From: Nitriliruptoraceae bacterium
Lineage (GTDB): Bacteria; Actinomycetota; Nitriliruptoria; Nitriliruptorales; Nitriliruptoraceae
DNA length: 50,253 nt
Assembly (NCBI GenBank): GCA_007130695.1
Contig: SLRZ01000147.1
Coordinates: 1 to 50,253, forward strand
Direction of reading: 5' to 3'
Part shown: in pieces, positions 41,221-50,180 of the stretch
Position numbering within the stretch: position 1 is the first letter of the stretch
How the letters are laid out: each line of letters starts with the position of its first letter
Position numbers and translations under genes: made by a program
Notes under the pieces: generated by a model
Told to the model about the DNA's origin: nothing
Database searches by the model: none
Seen by the model: only the letters and a program-made list of their open reading frames with translations

Positions 41221-42794
41221 GACGGCAGCCGCACGTAGGCGGTCACGTCGGCGGGCAGGTGCAGCTCGCGGTCCTCCACCCGGGTGTCGCCGCCGGTGGC
41301 GTGCACCAGCTCTCCGTCCGCGGGGAGGGTCACCACCGCCGACCGGTCGCCGGCGTTGCAGGCGGCCAGGACGTCGCCGCGCCGGAAGGCCACGACCCCG
41401 GGGGTCGTGTCCAGCCACTGCACGGTGGCGGCGGCGTGGAGACCGGTCAGCCCACGTCGGCAGGCCAGCAGCCGACGGACCGCGTTGAGGTGCGACCCGG
41501 GGTCGGCGTCCTGGGCGAGCATCGTCAGTCCGTCGTGCCGGTTGGCGCCGAAGCCCAACCAGGGTTCGCCGGTGGTGAATCCGTAGCCGGGGCCCGGGGC
41601 CCACGGTATGGGGGTGCGCGCCCCGTCACGTCCCGTCGCCCCGGGGTTGCGCACGGCGATGGGGTCGGCGCCGGCCGCCACCTCGCCGTCCTCGAGGCCG
41701 AGCTCGTCGCCCTGGTAGATGAACGGCACGCCCGGCAGCGCGCACAGCAGCGCGAGGTAGGCCAGGGCCCGGCGCGAGCCCGTGGGCCCGCCACCGAACC
41801 GGGTCGCGGCGCGCGGGTCGTCGTGGCTCGACAGGGGCCAGGCGAGGCGGTCGCCACCGGCCGCGACGCTGCGTTGGAGGATCTCCCGGATCCGGGGCCC
41901 GTCCCAGTCGACCTTGAGGACGGGGAAGCAGAAGGCCGCGTGGAGTCCGTCGCGGCCCTCGACGTAGCGGGTCAGGGCCTCGGGACGGAGTAGATAGACC
42001 TCGCCGACCAGGACCGCGTCGTAGCGCCGGGCCACCTGCCGCCACTCCCGGTAGATGTCGAGGACCGCCGGCTGGTCGAGGTCGTGGACGTGGTCGAGTG
42101 CCGCGAAGACCTCCTGGGGGGAGGCGTCGTCGGCGGGCGGGCCGTCGATCCACGGGTCGTCGCGCAACCCGGGGTCCTTGACGAGTGCGTGCGCGACGTC
42201 GATCCGGAAGCCGTCGACCCCGCGGTCGAACCAGAAGGTGAGGATGCGTCTGAACGCCGAGCGGACCTCGGGGTGGTCCCAGTTGAGGTCGGGCTGTTCG
42301 GGCAGGAACAGGTGCAGGTAGTACTGCCCGGTGACCTCGTCGAAGGTCCAGGCGGGTCCACCGAAATGGCTCACCCAGTTGTTCGGCGGGCCGCCGTCGG
42401 GGGCGGGGTCCCGCCACACGTACCAGTCGCGTCGGTCGGAATCGCGCGACGCACGGGCGTCGGCGAACCACGGGTGGCGGTCGGAGGTGTGGTTGGGCAC
42501 GAGATCGATCAGCACCCTCAGTCCGAGGCGGTGTGCGTCGGCGACGAGGTGGTCGACGTCCGCCACGCTGCCGAAGACGAGATCGACGCCGGTGTAGTCC
42601 GACACGTCGTAGCCGTGGTCGGCCTGTGGGGAGGGGTAGAAGGGGGTGAGCCAGATCACGTCCACACCGAGGTCGGCGAGGTAGGGAAGTCGCTCGCGCG
42701 CCCCCGGCAGGTCACCGACACCGTCGCCGTCGGCGTCCGCGAACGAGCGCACGTAGATCTGGTAGCCGACGGCGCCCTCCCACCATCCGGTCAC
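41217..42794 (-). CDS. GH13 alpha-glucosidase
   Basis: 525 residues. Catalytic residues read as Asp199 (DGFRIDVAHAL), Glu265 (LVGEVYLL) and Asp325/326 in SSHDDPR; conserved region I is DLVPNHTSD. The sequence GYQIYVRSFADADGDGVGDL at the N-terminus is the oligo-1,6-glucosidase/alpha-glucosidase type (GH13 subfamilies 23/30-like). GTG 42794 has AGGAGGG seven bases upstream. No signal peptide. Intracellular hydrolysis of maltose-, isomaltose- or sucrose-type alpha-glucosides is expected; the adjacent fructokinase favours sucrose as one substrate. Confidence 0.9.
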   Translation of the reverse strand: MTGWWEGAVGYQIYVRSFADADGDGVGDLPGARERLPYLADLGVDVIWLTPFYPSPQADHGYDVSDYTGVDLVFGSVADVDHLVADAHRLGLRVLIDLVPNHTSDRHPWFADARASRDSDRRDWYVWRDPAPDGGPPNNWVSHFGGPAWTFDEVTGQYYLHLFLPEQPDLNWDHPEVRSAFRRILTFWFDRGVDGFRIDVAHALVKDPGLRDDPWIDGPPADDASPQEVFAALDHVHDLDQPAVLDIYREWRQVARRYDAVLVGEVYLLRPEALTRYVEGRDGLHAAFCFPVLKVDWDGPRIREILQRSVAAGGDRLAWPLSSHDDPRAATRFGGGPTGSRRALAYLALLCALPGVPFIYQGDELGLEDGEVAAGADPIAVRNPGATGRDGARTPIPWAPGPGYGFTTGEPWLGFGANRHDGLTMLAQDADPGSHLNAVRRLLACRRGLTGLHAAATVQWLDTTPGVVAFRRGDVLAACNAGDRSAVVTLPADGELVHATGGDTRVEDRELHLPADVTAYVRLPS

Positions 42795-42877
42795 CGGCTC
42801 GCCCTCCTGATCGCACGCCAGTGGGACACGCCGCCCGCACGGCGGGGAGCATGGCCCGACTCGAGCCGCCCACGATA

Positions 42878-42909
42878 CGCCCGCCGGCGCGGTCACGGCG
42901 CCGCGGGCG
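42878..42909. promoter_or_regulatory. Long inverted repeat between the GH13 and ABC ATPase genes
   Basis: CGCCCGC (42878-42884) is inverted at GCGGGCG (42903-42909), and the inner GGCGC (42886-42890) at GCGCC (42898-42902), one base bulged: 12 bp of stem around GGTCACG. It lies in the 219-base divergent promoter region. Operator or RNA structure; function not shown. Nothing else was recognised in this gap apart from the two ribosome sites. Confidence 0.35.
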
Positions 42910-43013
42910 TCAAGAGTCCTCTGCCCGTTGCCGGGGCCTGCCCATGGCGTTACGGTCTTCTCCGCTGGGGCTGGCGACCGGTCCGGTCGCCCGTGAGCGG
43001 AGGGTGGCGTCGC

Positions 43014-44213
43014 ATGGCCGAAATCGTGTTCGAAGGTGTCAACAAGATCTTCCCGGACGGGACACACGCGATCATCGACCTCGATCTCGAGGTCGCCGAC
43101 GAGGAGTTCGTGATCTTCGTGGGGCCGTCGGGGTGCGGGAAGTCCACCGCCCTGCGGATGGTCGCCGGGCTCGAGGACATCACGCGCGGGAAGCTGAGCA
43201 TCGGTGGGCAGGTGGTCAACGACCTCACGCCCAAGGAACGCGACATCGCCATGGTCTTCCAGTCGTACGCGCTCTACCCCCACATGTCGGTGGCCGACAA
43301 CATGGGCTTCGCGCTCAAGCTCGCCAAGGTGCCCAAGTCGGAGATCGAGCGGCGCGTCAACGACGCGGCGGAGGTCCTCGGACTCACCGACTATCTCCAC
43401 CGCAAGCCCAAGGCCCTCTCCGGTGGCCAGCGACAGCGAGTGGCCATGGGACGTGCGATCGTCCGGAGCCCACAGGCGTTCCTGATGGACGAGCCACTGT
43501 CGAACCTCGACGCGAAGCTGCGGGTGCAGATGCGCGCGGAGATCGCGGACCTGCAGAGCCGGCTGGGCGTGACCACGCTCTACGTGACCCACGACCAGGT
43601 CGAGGCGATGACCATGGGTGACCGGGTCGCGGTCCTCAAGGCCGGCCGGCTCGAGCAGTGCGACGCACCCCAGCGGCTCTACGACCACCCCGACACCATC
43701 TTCGTCGCCGGCTTCATGGGCTCGCCGTCGATGAACATCGCCGAGGCCCAGCTCGTCAGGGACGGCGACACCGTGTTCGTGGAGCTCGAGGACGGCAACA
43801 TCCGCCTGCGGGTCCCGGACGCTGCGATCGAGCAGTATCCGGGTGTGCCCGATCACGTCGGGGAACGGGTCGCGGTCGGTCTGCGCCCGGAGCACTTCAC
43901 CCTCGCGGACGAGGTGGCCCAGGATCAGCGCCTCCCGGGCCGCGAGATCCGCATGGTCGAGATGCTGGGCGCCGAGATGCTGGTGCACTTCAAGACCGGG
44001 GCGGCCCCGATCGTGTCCGAGGACATGCGGGCCGCGATCGACGATGTGGACGCCTTCGAGGAACTCCAGCGCCGTGCCGCCGAGGGCGGCCAGGACTTCG
44101 TCGCCCGCTTCGATGCCCAGGCGCCGCCGAGGGTGGGGGAGCGCGTCGACTACGGCTTCCGTACCGAGTATCTGCACTTCTTCGACTTCGAGGGTGGCGC
44201 CGCACTGCGCTAG
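43014..44213 (+). CDS. Sugar ABC transporter ATPase, MsiK/UgpC/MalK type, orphan
   Basis: 399 residues. Walker A GPSGCGKST (37-45), Q-loop MVFQSYALYPHMSV, ABC signature LSGGQRQRVAMGRA, Walker B FLMDEPLSNLDAKLR and H-loop YVTHDQVEAMT, followed by the C-terminal TOBE/OB domain (AVGLRPEHFTL) of carbohydrate ATPases. No permease or binding-protein gene is adjacent, as for Streptomyces MsiK, which energises many sugar importers. ATG at 43014, GGAGG at 42999-43003. Located beside sugar hydrolases, so it likely powers uptake of their substrates with unlinked permeases. Confidence 0.92.
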   Translation: MAEIVFEGVNKIFPDGTHAIIDLDLEVADEEFVIFVGPSGCGKSTALRMVAGLEDITRGKLSIGGQVVNDLTPKERDIAMVFQSYALYPHMSVADNMGFALKLAKVPKSEIERRVNDAAEVLGLTDYLHRKPKALSGGQRQRVAMGRAIVRSPQAFLMDEPLSNLDAKLRVQMRAEIADLQSRLGVTTLYVTHDQVEAMTMGDRVAVLKAGRLEQCDAPQRLYDHPDTIFVAGFMGSPSMNIAEAQLVRDGDTVFVELEDGNIRLRVPDAAIEQYPGVPDHVGERVAVGLRPEHFTLADEVAQDQRLPGREIRMVEMLGAEMLVHFKTGAAPIVSEDMRAAIDDVDAFEELQRRAAEGGQDFVARFDAQAPPRVGERVDYGFRTEYLHFFDFEGGAALR

Positions 44214-44255
44214 CGCCACGCACGACCCTCGTCGCGCCCCGCGGCCGGGGCTTGC

Positions 44256-44290
44256 GGACACTTCGGATACCTGACAGTATCCCGTGTCGG
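44256..44290 (+). repeat. Copy 2 of the 35-bp repeat, with perfect dyad, upstream of the P450 gene
   Basis: Contains GGATAC-CTGACA-GTATCC (44265-44282), a perfect 6-6-6 dyad, bracketed by GACAC (44257-44261) and GTGTC (44284-44288). It ends 15 bases before the P450 ATG, the place expected of a repressor operator. Copy 1 is at 40266-40300. Confidence 0.75.
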
Positions 44291-44305
44291 ATGAGGGGAA
44301 GAGCG

Positions 44306-45535
44306 ATGAGCACGGTGCAGGCGACCGCGGAGGAGCTGCGGCCATTGGCCGTCGAACTGCTGGGGTCGCCCGCGCCCCCACAGGACCCGTACCCCAAGTA
44401 CCACCAGCTGCGTGACGCGGCGCCGATGTACCGCGACGAGGAGCTGGGGATCTGGTTCCTCACCCGGTACGCGGACTGCTCCGAGGCGCTGCGCGACCCC
44501 AGGCTCGGTCGGGCACCCGAGGACGTCGAGTCGCAACTCAACGGTGGCGTGCGACGCCAGCGCCGGCGGCAGCGCCCCTCGATGCTGTTCCTCAACCCGC
44601 CGGAGCACACCCGCCAGCGCAAGCTCGTCAACCGCGGCTTCACGCCACGCCGGGTCGAGTCGATGCGTCCGCACGTGGCCGAACTGACCGACGAGTGCCT
44701 CGACCGGATCGCGGAGCAGGGTGAGGCCGACATCATGGACCTGCTCGCCTTCCCGCTGCCCGTGGCCGTCATCGGCGAACTCGTCGGGGTGCCCCGCGCC
44801 GAGCAGGCCCAGTTCCGCGACGTCGCCCAGGATCTGACCGCCCGTCTCGACCCGATCCAGAGCGACGAGAAGGTCGACCGTGCCGAGGTGGCCGCGGACT
44901 TCTTCCGTGAGTACTTCCTCGACCTGATCTCCAAGCGGCGGGCCGAGCCGCAGGACGACCTCACCAGCCTGCTGGTCCAGGCGGAGGAGTCGGGCGACGT
45001 CCTCGACGAGGACGAGATCATCTCGGTGACGATTTTGCTGTTCGCGGCCGGGTTCGAGACGACCACCAACCTGATCGGCAGCGGGCTGCTGGCACTGCTG
45101 CGCAACCCCGGCGAGCTGCAGCGGCTGCGTGACGATCGCTCTCTGCTGCCCTCGGCGGTCGAGGAGATGCTGCGTTACGAGAGTCCGGTCCAGGTCAACG
45201 GCCGCTACGCCCTGGCGGACACCGAGATCGGCGGGCATCCGATCCGGGCCGGCGAGTCGGTGGTCACCTTCCTGGGTGCCGGTAACCGCGACCCGGAGCA
45301 GTTCCCCGACCCCGACCGCTTCGACGTCGGGCGCGACCACGGGGCGGCGTTGAGCTTCGGCGGCGGGATCCACTACTGCCTGGGGGCGGCCCTGGCCCGC
45401 CTGGAGGCGCAGGTCGTCTTCGACCGCCTGCTGGACCGCTTCGCGACGCTCGAGCTGCTGGAACAGCCGACCTTCCGGCCCAGCGTGACCCTGCGCGGCG
45501 TCGAGGAGCTGCGGGTGCGCTGCGAGCCGGCCTGA
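44306..45535 (+). CDS. Cytochrome P450
   Basis: 409 residues. Heme-binding FGGGIHYCLGAALAR with axial Cys358, the I-helix AAGFETTTN, and the K-helix Glu-x-x-Arg in VEEMLR are all present; MLFLNPPEHTRQRKLVN is the C-helix. Soluble class, no membrane anchor. It needs a ferredoxin and reductase, neither of which is adjacent. ATG at 44306 with AGGGG upstream. The family (CYP number) and substrate cannot be assigned by eye. The dyad just upstream suggests substrate-responsive repression. Confidence 0.93.
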   Translation: MSTVQATAEELRPLAVELLGSPAPPQDPYPKYHQLRDAAPMYRDEELGIWFLTRYADCSEALRDPRLGRAPEDVESQLNGGVRRQRRRQRPSMLFLNPPEHTRQRKLVNRGFTPRRVESMRPHVAELTDECLDRIAEQGEADIMDLLAFPLPVAVIGELVGVPRAEQAQFRDVAQDLTARLDPIQSDEKVDRAEVAADFFREYFLDLISKRRAEPQDDLTSLLVQAEESGDVLDEDEIISVTILLFAAGFETTTNLIGSGLLALLRNPGELQRLRDDRSLLPSAVEEMLRYESPVQVNGRYALADTEIGGHPIRAGESVVTFLGAGNRDPEQFPDPDRFDVGRDHGAALSFGGGIHYCLGAALARLEAQVVFDRLLDRFATLELLEQPTFRPSVTLRGVEELRVRCEPA

Positions 45536-45544
45536 GCGCCTGCC

Positions 45545-46513
45545 TCACCGCTCCAGTCCGTCGAGGAAGTCACGCAGGACCTCCAACAGCTGCTCCGGAC
45601 ACTCCTCGTGCGGGGTGTGCCCGCAGCCGCCGAGCACCTCCAGCCGAGCGCCCGGGATGGCGGCGGCGGTCCGGGCGTTCCAACGGGGCGAGATGACCCG
45701 GTCGGCGGCCCCGGTGACCACGAGCGTCGGGACGTCGATGCGGCCGAGCAGGTCCCCGAGTGCGGGCGGGGGCTCGGCGGTCACGGCCTCCCACAGCCCC
45801 CGGTCCCAGCCCTGGACCTCCAGCGGGCGTTGGTAGGCCGCGAGGTCGTCGGGGGTCGCCCTCGACGGGTCGTGCCACGAGCGGGTGATGCGCTCGAGGC
45901 TGATGTCGGCGGCGCGACGGCGCACGAGCCGGGGCCCGAGCCGGCGCGCCTGTGCGCTGCGCAGCAACGGACGGACCGCCGCGGGTGGGCCGACGTCACC
46001 CGTGATCGCCGGGCTGATCAGTACCAGGGCACGGACGCGCTCGGGTGCCCGCGCATAGGCCTCCAGCGCCACGGTCCCGCCCGCCGAGGCGCCCACGAGG
46101 ACCGCTTCCCCGGCGCCGACCTCGTCGAGCAGCCCCAGGGTGATGCGGGCCGAGGCCCCACGGGTGTAGGGGTTGGCGTCCTGCGGCCACCGGTTCCGTC
46201 TCGGTCGCTCGGTGAGGCCGAACCCGGGCCGGTCGAAGGCGACCGTGCGATGGGTGGGGGACAGGCCGGCCAACACGTGGCGCCAGGTCGCGGTGCTGCC
46301 GTAGAAGTGGTGTAGCAGCATCACCGTCGGCGCGTCGGCCGGCCCGGTGGTCTCGTGGTGGACGTCGACCCCCGCGAGCCGGGAGAACCGGCCGTCGGGG
46401 CCGGCCAGTTCGCGGCCGTCCCGGGTGCCGGCGTCGGGTCGGGGGAGCAGGACGGGACCTCCGAGCAGCAGGGCGAACAGCACGAGCGGGATCAGCAGGC
46501 GGGTGGACGGCAT
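45545..46513 (-). CDS. Membrane-anchored alpha/beta hydrolase
   Basis: 322 residues. An N-terminal hydrophobic segment (LLIPLVLFALLLGGPVLL) acts as uncleaved anchor or signal. The fold shows LLHHFYGSTATWRHV, the nucleophile elbow GASAGG, Asp in VTGAADRVI and His in GCGHTPHEE. Close to haloalkane-dehalogenase/epoxide-hydrolase/lipase-like members, but substrate unknown. ATG at 46513. Converges with the P450 gene with a 9-base gap, so a shared pathway is possible but not shown. Confidence 0.85.
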   Translation of the reverse strand: MPSTRLLIPLVLFALLLGGPVLLPRPDAGTRDGRELAGPDGRFSRLAGVDVHHETTGPADAPTVMLLHHFYGSTATWRHVLAGLSPTHRTVAFDRPGFGLTERPRRNRWPQDANPYTRGASARITLGLLDEVGAGEAVLVGASAGGTVALEAYARAPERVRALVLISPAITGDVGPPAAVRPLLRSAQARRLGPRLVRRRAADISLERITRSWHDPSRATPDDLAAYQRPLEVQGWDRGLWEAVTAEPPPALGDLLGRIDVPTLVVTGAADRVISPRWNARTAAAIPGARLEVLGGCGHTPHEECPEQLLEVLRDFLDGLER

Positions 46514-46650
46514 CGCCCGACGTTCGTCACGGAGGGCCGCCCGGACGGGTGGGGACGGTAGCGGCGAGCACGGGGCCGCCGGGCGGTGCGCCTCTGCCGG
46601 AGCGGGTCGTCACCGCGGTGTGGGCGGCCGGGCAGTGCACCGGGGATCGG

Positions 46651-46656
46651 TAGGAT
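46651..46656 (+). promoter_or_regulatory. TAGGAT: -10 box of a possibly leaderless metG promoter, or its ribosome site
   Basis: TAGGAT fits the actinobacterial -10 consensus TANNNT and ends six bases before the metG ATG, which would put the start of transcription at the A of ATG. The AGGA within it could instead serve as a ribosome site seven bases from the ATG. The two readings cannot be separated by sequence. Confidence 0.35.
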
Positions 46657-46662
46657 CTGCGC

Positions 46663-48351
46663 ATGAGTTCCCCCACCGACACCTCCCGGCACGTCCTCGT
46701 CGCCGTCGCATGGCCGTACGCGAACGGCCTGTCGCACCTCGGCCACATCGCGGGCTGCTACCTGCCGGCCGACATCTTCGCCCGCTACCACCGCATCGCG
46801 GGGGACCGGGTGCTGATGGTCTCGGGCACCGACGCGCACGGGACCCCCATCACCGTCAAGGCGGACCAGGAGGGGGTCGACCCGGCTCAGATCGTGGAGC
46901 GCTACCACCCGCGCTTCCTCGAACAGTGGGACCGGCTCGGGATCTCGTTCGACCTGTTCACCACCACGATGACGGACAACCACCGTGAGGTGACCTGGGA
47001 CCTCTTCCGGCGGCTGCACGCCGCGGGCTACATCGACACCAAGACCACCGAGCAGTTCTTCGACCCGCAGGCCGACCGCTTCCTTCCCGACCGCTACGTC
47101 GAGGGCACCTGCCCGTCCTGTGGTTCGCCGGACGCCCGTGGCGACCAGTGCGACGGCTGTGGCGCCACCCTCGACCCGATCGATCTGATCGACCCGCGCT
47201 CCAAGCTGACGGGGGCCGTGCCGGAACCACGCGAGACCGAGCACTACTTCCTGCTGCTGCCCAAGCTGCAGGAGGAGTTGGCCACGTGGCTGGCGGGACG
47301 GGAACACTGGCGAAGCCACGTCATCAACTGGGCCCAGGGTTTCGTCCGCGAAGGGCTGCACGACCGCGCGATCACGCGTGACCTCGCCTGGGGGGTGCCG
47401 ATCCCGCCCGAGCTCGACATCTCGACGGAGGCCTCCGAGAAACGGATCTACGTCTGGTTCGAGGCGGTGATCGGGTACCTGTCGGCGTCCAAGGAGTGGG
47501 CGCAACGGTCCGGGGACCCGGATGCGTGGAAGGCGTGGTGGGAGAACCCCGAGGCCGAGTCGTACTACTTCATCGGCAAGGACAACGTTCCGTTCCACGC
47601 CGTGTTCTGGCCCTCGTACCTGCTGGGTCACAACACCGAGGCCGAGCGGCCCCTGAACCTGCCGACCAACGTGCCGGCGAACCAGTACGTCACCTTCCGG
47701 GGCGCGAAGGCCTCCAAGTCCCGAAATGTGGGCAAGTCGCTGCTGGACTACCTCGAGGCCTACGGCGCGGACGAGCTGCGCTACGCCCTGGCCACGATCC
47801 TGCCGGAGCAGGCCGACACCGACCTGGCCGAGGACGAACTCGTCCGCCGGATCAACGACGAGCTGGTGGCGACCTGGGGCAACCTCGTCAACCGCGTGCT
47901 GGCGATGACCCGCAAGAACTTCGATGGCGAGGTCCCGGCGCCCGGAGAGCTCGACGAGCGCGATCACCAGCTGCTCGCGACCGTCGACGAACAACTCGCC
48001 GAGCAGGCCCGGATGATCGAGGCGGTCGAACTGCGCCGGGCGCTGAAGGCCGCACTGGCCGGGGCGCAGGCCGCCAACGGCTACCTCAACGCCCTGGAGC
48101 CTTGGCAGACGGCGAAGACGGACCGGGACCGGACGGCGACCACGCTGTGGACCGCCCTCCAGGCGATCAACGGTCTGAAGGTGGCCTTCGCCCCGTTCAC
48201 CCCGTTCGCCTCCGAGAAACTCCACGGCTGGCTCGGTGGTGAGGGCGACCTCGTCGACCACGGCTGGCAGCGCCACGAGGTCCCGGTCGGGACGAACCTG
48301 GGGGCGCCGGCACCGTTGTTCCAGAAGATGGACGAGCCGGAGACCGACTGA
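46663..48351 (+). CDS. metG: Methionyl-tRNA synthetase
   Basis: 562 residues, class I synthetase. HIGH-type motif HLGH at 25-28 (PYANGLSHLGHIAG), KMSKS-type loop KASKS at 349-353, and a zinc-binding insertion with CPSC and CDGC pairs. The anticodon-binding helical domain follows; there is no C-terminal tRNA-binding (EMAPII-like) extension, which is the short bacterial form. The KASKS variant (Met to Ala) is uncommon but in the tolerated position. Upstream 150 bases to the divergent hydrolase hold the promoter; a cation antiporter follows. Confidence 0.95.
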   Translation: MSSPTDTSRHVLVAVAWPYANGLSHLGHIAGCYLPADIFARYHRIAGDRVLMVSGTDAHGTPITVKADQEGVDPAQIVERYHPRFLEQWDRLGISFDLFTTTMTDNHREVTWDLFRRLHAAGYIDTKTTEQFFDPQADRFLPDRYVEGTCPSCGSPDARGDQCDGCGATLDPIDLIDPRSKLTGAVPEPRETEHYFLLLPKLQEELATWLAGREHWRSHVINWAQGFVREGLHDRAITRDLAWGVPIPPELDISTEASEKRIYVWFEAVIGYLSASKEWAQRSGDPDAWKAWWENPEAESYYFIGKDNVPFHAVFWPSYLLGHNTEAERPLNLPTNVPANQYVTFRGAKASKSRNVGKSLLDYLEAYGADELRYALATILPEQADTDLAEDELVRRINDELVATWGNLVNRVLAMTRKNFDGEVPAPGELDERDHQLLATVDEQLAEQARMIEAVELRRALKAALAGAQAANGYLNALEPWQTAKTDRDRTATTLWTALQAINGLKVAFAPFTPFASEKLHGWLGGEGDLVDHGWQRHEVPVGTNLGAPAPLFQKMDEPETD

Positions 48352-48399
48352 CACTCGACGGCGCCGGCCCTCGGGCGGTGCAGGCGGAGCGAGAACCCC

Positions 48400-50070
48400 G
48401 TGACACAGCTGCTGGCCGCGACCGAGTTCGGAGGTGTCTTCGAGCAGGTCGCCGGCGTGCTCGCGGTCTGTGTCGTGATCGGTCTGGTGGCCTCGCTGTT
48501 GCGTCAGCCGCTGCTGGTGGGGCTGATCGTCGCGGGAATCGTGGTGGGTCCCGAGGCCCTGGGGCTGGTGGAGGCCTCCAGCGAGATCGAGCTGTTGGCC
48601 AAGATCGGGATCTCGATCCTGCTCTTCGTCGTGGGGCTGAAGCTCGACGTGCGGGTGATCAAGCAGCTGGGACCGGTCGCCCTGGCCACCGGTCTCGGCC
48701 AGGTGGGCTTCACCTCGCTGTTCGGGTTCCTGATCGCGCTCGCCCTGGGCTTCGACACGGTCGCGTCCATCTACATCGCCGTGGCGCTGACGTTCTCCAG
48801 CACGATCATCATCGTCAAGCTGCTCTCCGACAAGCGGGAGCTGGACGACCTGCACGGCCGGATCGCGATCGGGTTCCTGATCGTCCAGGACATCTGCGTG
48901 GTGCTGGCGATGATCGCCCTGACCGCCTTCGACGCCGAGACGGGCCAGTCGCTGCCCGCCCAGTTCGTCGAGGTGGCGCTGAAGGGCGTGGGGCTGCTGG
49001 TCGGCATCGTGCTGATCGCCCGCTACGTCGTGCCACGCGTGACCCCGCGCCTGGCCCGCTCGCCGGAGCTGCTGGTGCTCGCGGCCGTCGGGTACGCGGT
49101 GGCGCTGGCGTCCTTCGCGCTGTGGCTCGGGTTCAGCGAGGAGGTCGGTGCTTTCCTCGCGGGAATGTCGCTCGCGTCCTCCGACTACCGCGAGGCCATC
49201 AGCGGCCGGCTCACGACGCTGCGGGACTTCCTGCTGGTCTTCTTCTTCATCGACCTCGGCGCCAATCTGGCGCTCTCGGACGCCACCGAGCAGCTCCTGC
49301 CGGCGCTGATCTTCTCCGCGTTCGTGCTGATCGGCAACCCGATCATCGTGATGGTGATCATGGGGTTCATGCGCTATCGCAAGCGCGTCTCCTTCAAGGC
49401 CGGGCTGACCGTCGCGCAGATCAGTGAGTTCTCGCTCATCCTCGTGGCGCTCGGGGTCGGCCTCGGCCACGTCGGTGACGACGTGATGGGACTGGTGACG
49501 GCGGTCGGTCTCATCACCATCGGGGTGTCCACCTACCTGATCTACGGCTCCGACAAGGTCTTCGACCGCCTTGAACCGCTCCTGCGGCCGTTCGAACGCT
49601 CGGGTGCGGACGCCACCATCGACCTCGACGACCAGCGGTTGCAACCCGACGTCATCGTCTTCGGGCACGGCCGGCTCGGCAGCACCGTGGTCGACGAGCT
49701 CCGAGAGCAGGGCGACGAGGTGCTCGTCGTCGACTTCGACCCCCGGACCGTCACCGAGGACCGGGGTGACGACGTACCGGTGATCTACGGCGACGCGGAG
49801 GACCCCGAGCTGCCCGAACAGCTGCCTCTGGCCTCGGCCCGGTGGGTGGTCAGCACCCTGCGTGGCTACGAGGTCAACGCCGCGCTGCTGAGCTCGCTGC
49901 ACCACTACGGCTACAGCGGGCACGTGGCGGTCAGCATCGACGAGGAGGAGGCGGGCGAACGGTTGATGGCCCTGGGCGCCGATCTCGTCGTCCGGCCGTT
50001 CCATGTGGCCGCCGGCCCGTTCGTCCAGCGACTCCACGCGCACGACCGCGATCGCCGAGCCGAGGACTGA
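48400..50070 (+). CDS. Monovalent cation:proton antiporter (CPA2/KefB-like) with TrkA-N domain
   Basis: 556 residues. About twelve membrane helices form the Na_H_Exchanger domain (PLLVGLIVAGIVVGPEALG near the start, TFSSTIIIVKLLSD, and VQDICVVLAM carrying the transport Gln-Asp pair), then a C-terminal Rossmann TrkA-N domain (VIVFGHGRLGSTVVDELREQ) that binds nucleotide and gates transport. TrkA-C is lacking. K+/H+ or Na+/H+ exchange is expected. GTG 48400 with GGAG about ten bases upstream. The 110 bases after the stop before the tRNA show nothing notable. Confidence 0.92.
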   Translation: MTQLLAATEFGGVFEQVAGVLAVCVVIGLVASLLRQPLLVGLIVAGIVVGPEALGLVEASSEIELLAKIGISILLFVVGLKLDVRVIKQLGPVALATGLGQVGFTSLFGFLIALALGFDTVASIYIAVALTFSSTIIIVKLLSDKRELDDLHGRIAIGFLIVQDICVVLAMIALTAFDAETGQSLPAQFVEVALKGVGLLVGIVLIARYVVPRVTPRLARSPELLVLAAVGYAVALASFALWLGFSEEVGAFLAGMSLASSDYREAISGRLTTLRDFLLVFFFIDLGANLALSDATEQLLPALIFSAFVLIGNPIIVMVIMGFMRYRKRVSFKAGLTVAQISEFSLILVALGVGLGHVGDDVMGLVTAVGLITIGVSTYLIYGSDKVFDRLEPLLRPFERSGADATIDLDDQRLQPDVIVFGHGRLGSTVVDELREQGDEVLVVDFDPRTVTEDRGDDVPVIYGDAEDPELPEQLPLASARWVVSTLRGYEVNAALLSSLHHYGYSGHVAVSIDEEEAGERLMALGADLVVRPFHVAAGPFVQRLHAHDRDRRAED

Positions 50071-50180
50071 GAGCCACGGCCCGGACCCGAATCCGACGGA
50101 CGCGGCGGTGACCAGCCATGGGGTCGGCGATCGCGGGCTCTGAGCTCGAGATCCCCGGCTCCCTGCATCGCCGTCGAGGG

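Noticed and set aside
34551-44213. Horizontal transfer of the sugar island
   Set aside because: Base composition and start-codon use look like the rest of the window; no integrase, tRNA junction or insertion sequence was seen. Only the 35-bp repeat remains suggestive.
46492-50043. 1183-codon minus-strand frame opposite metG and the antiporter
   Set aside because: Shadow frame: composition is His/Gln/Arg/Asp-rich without domains, while both plus-strand genes are complete family members.
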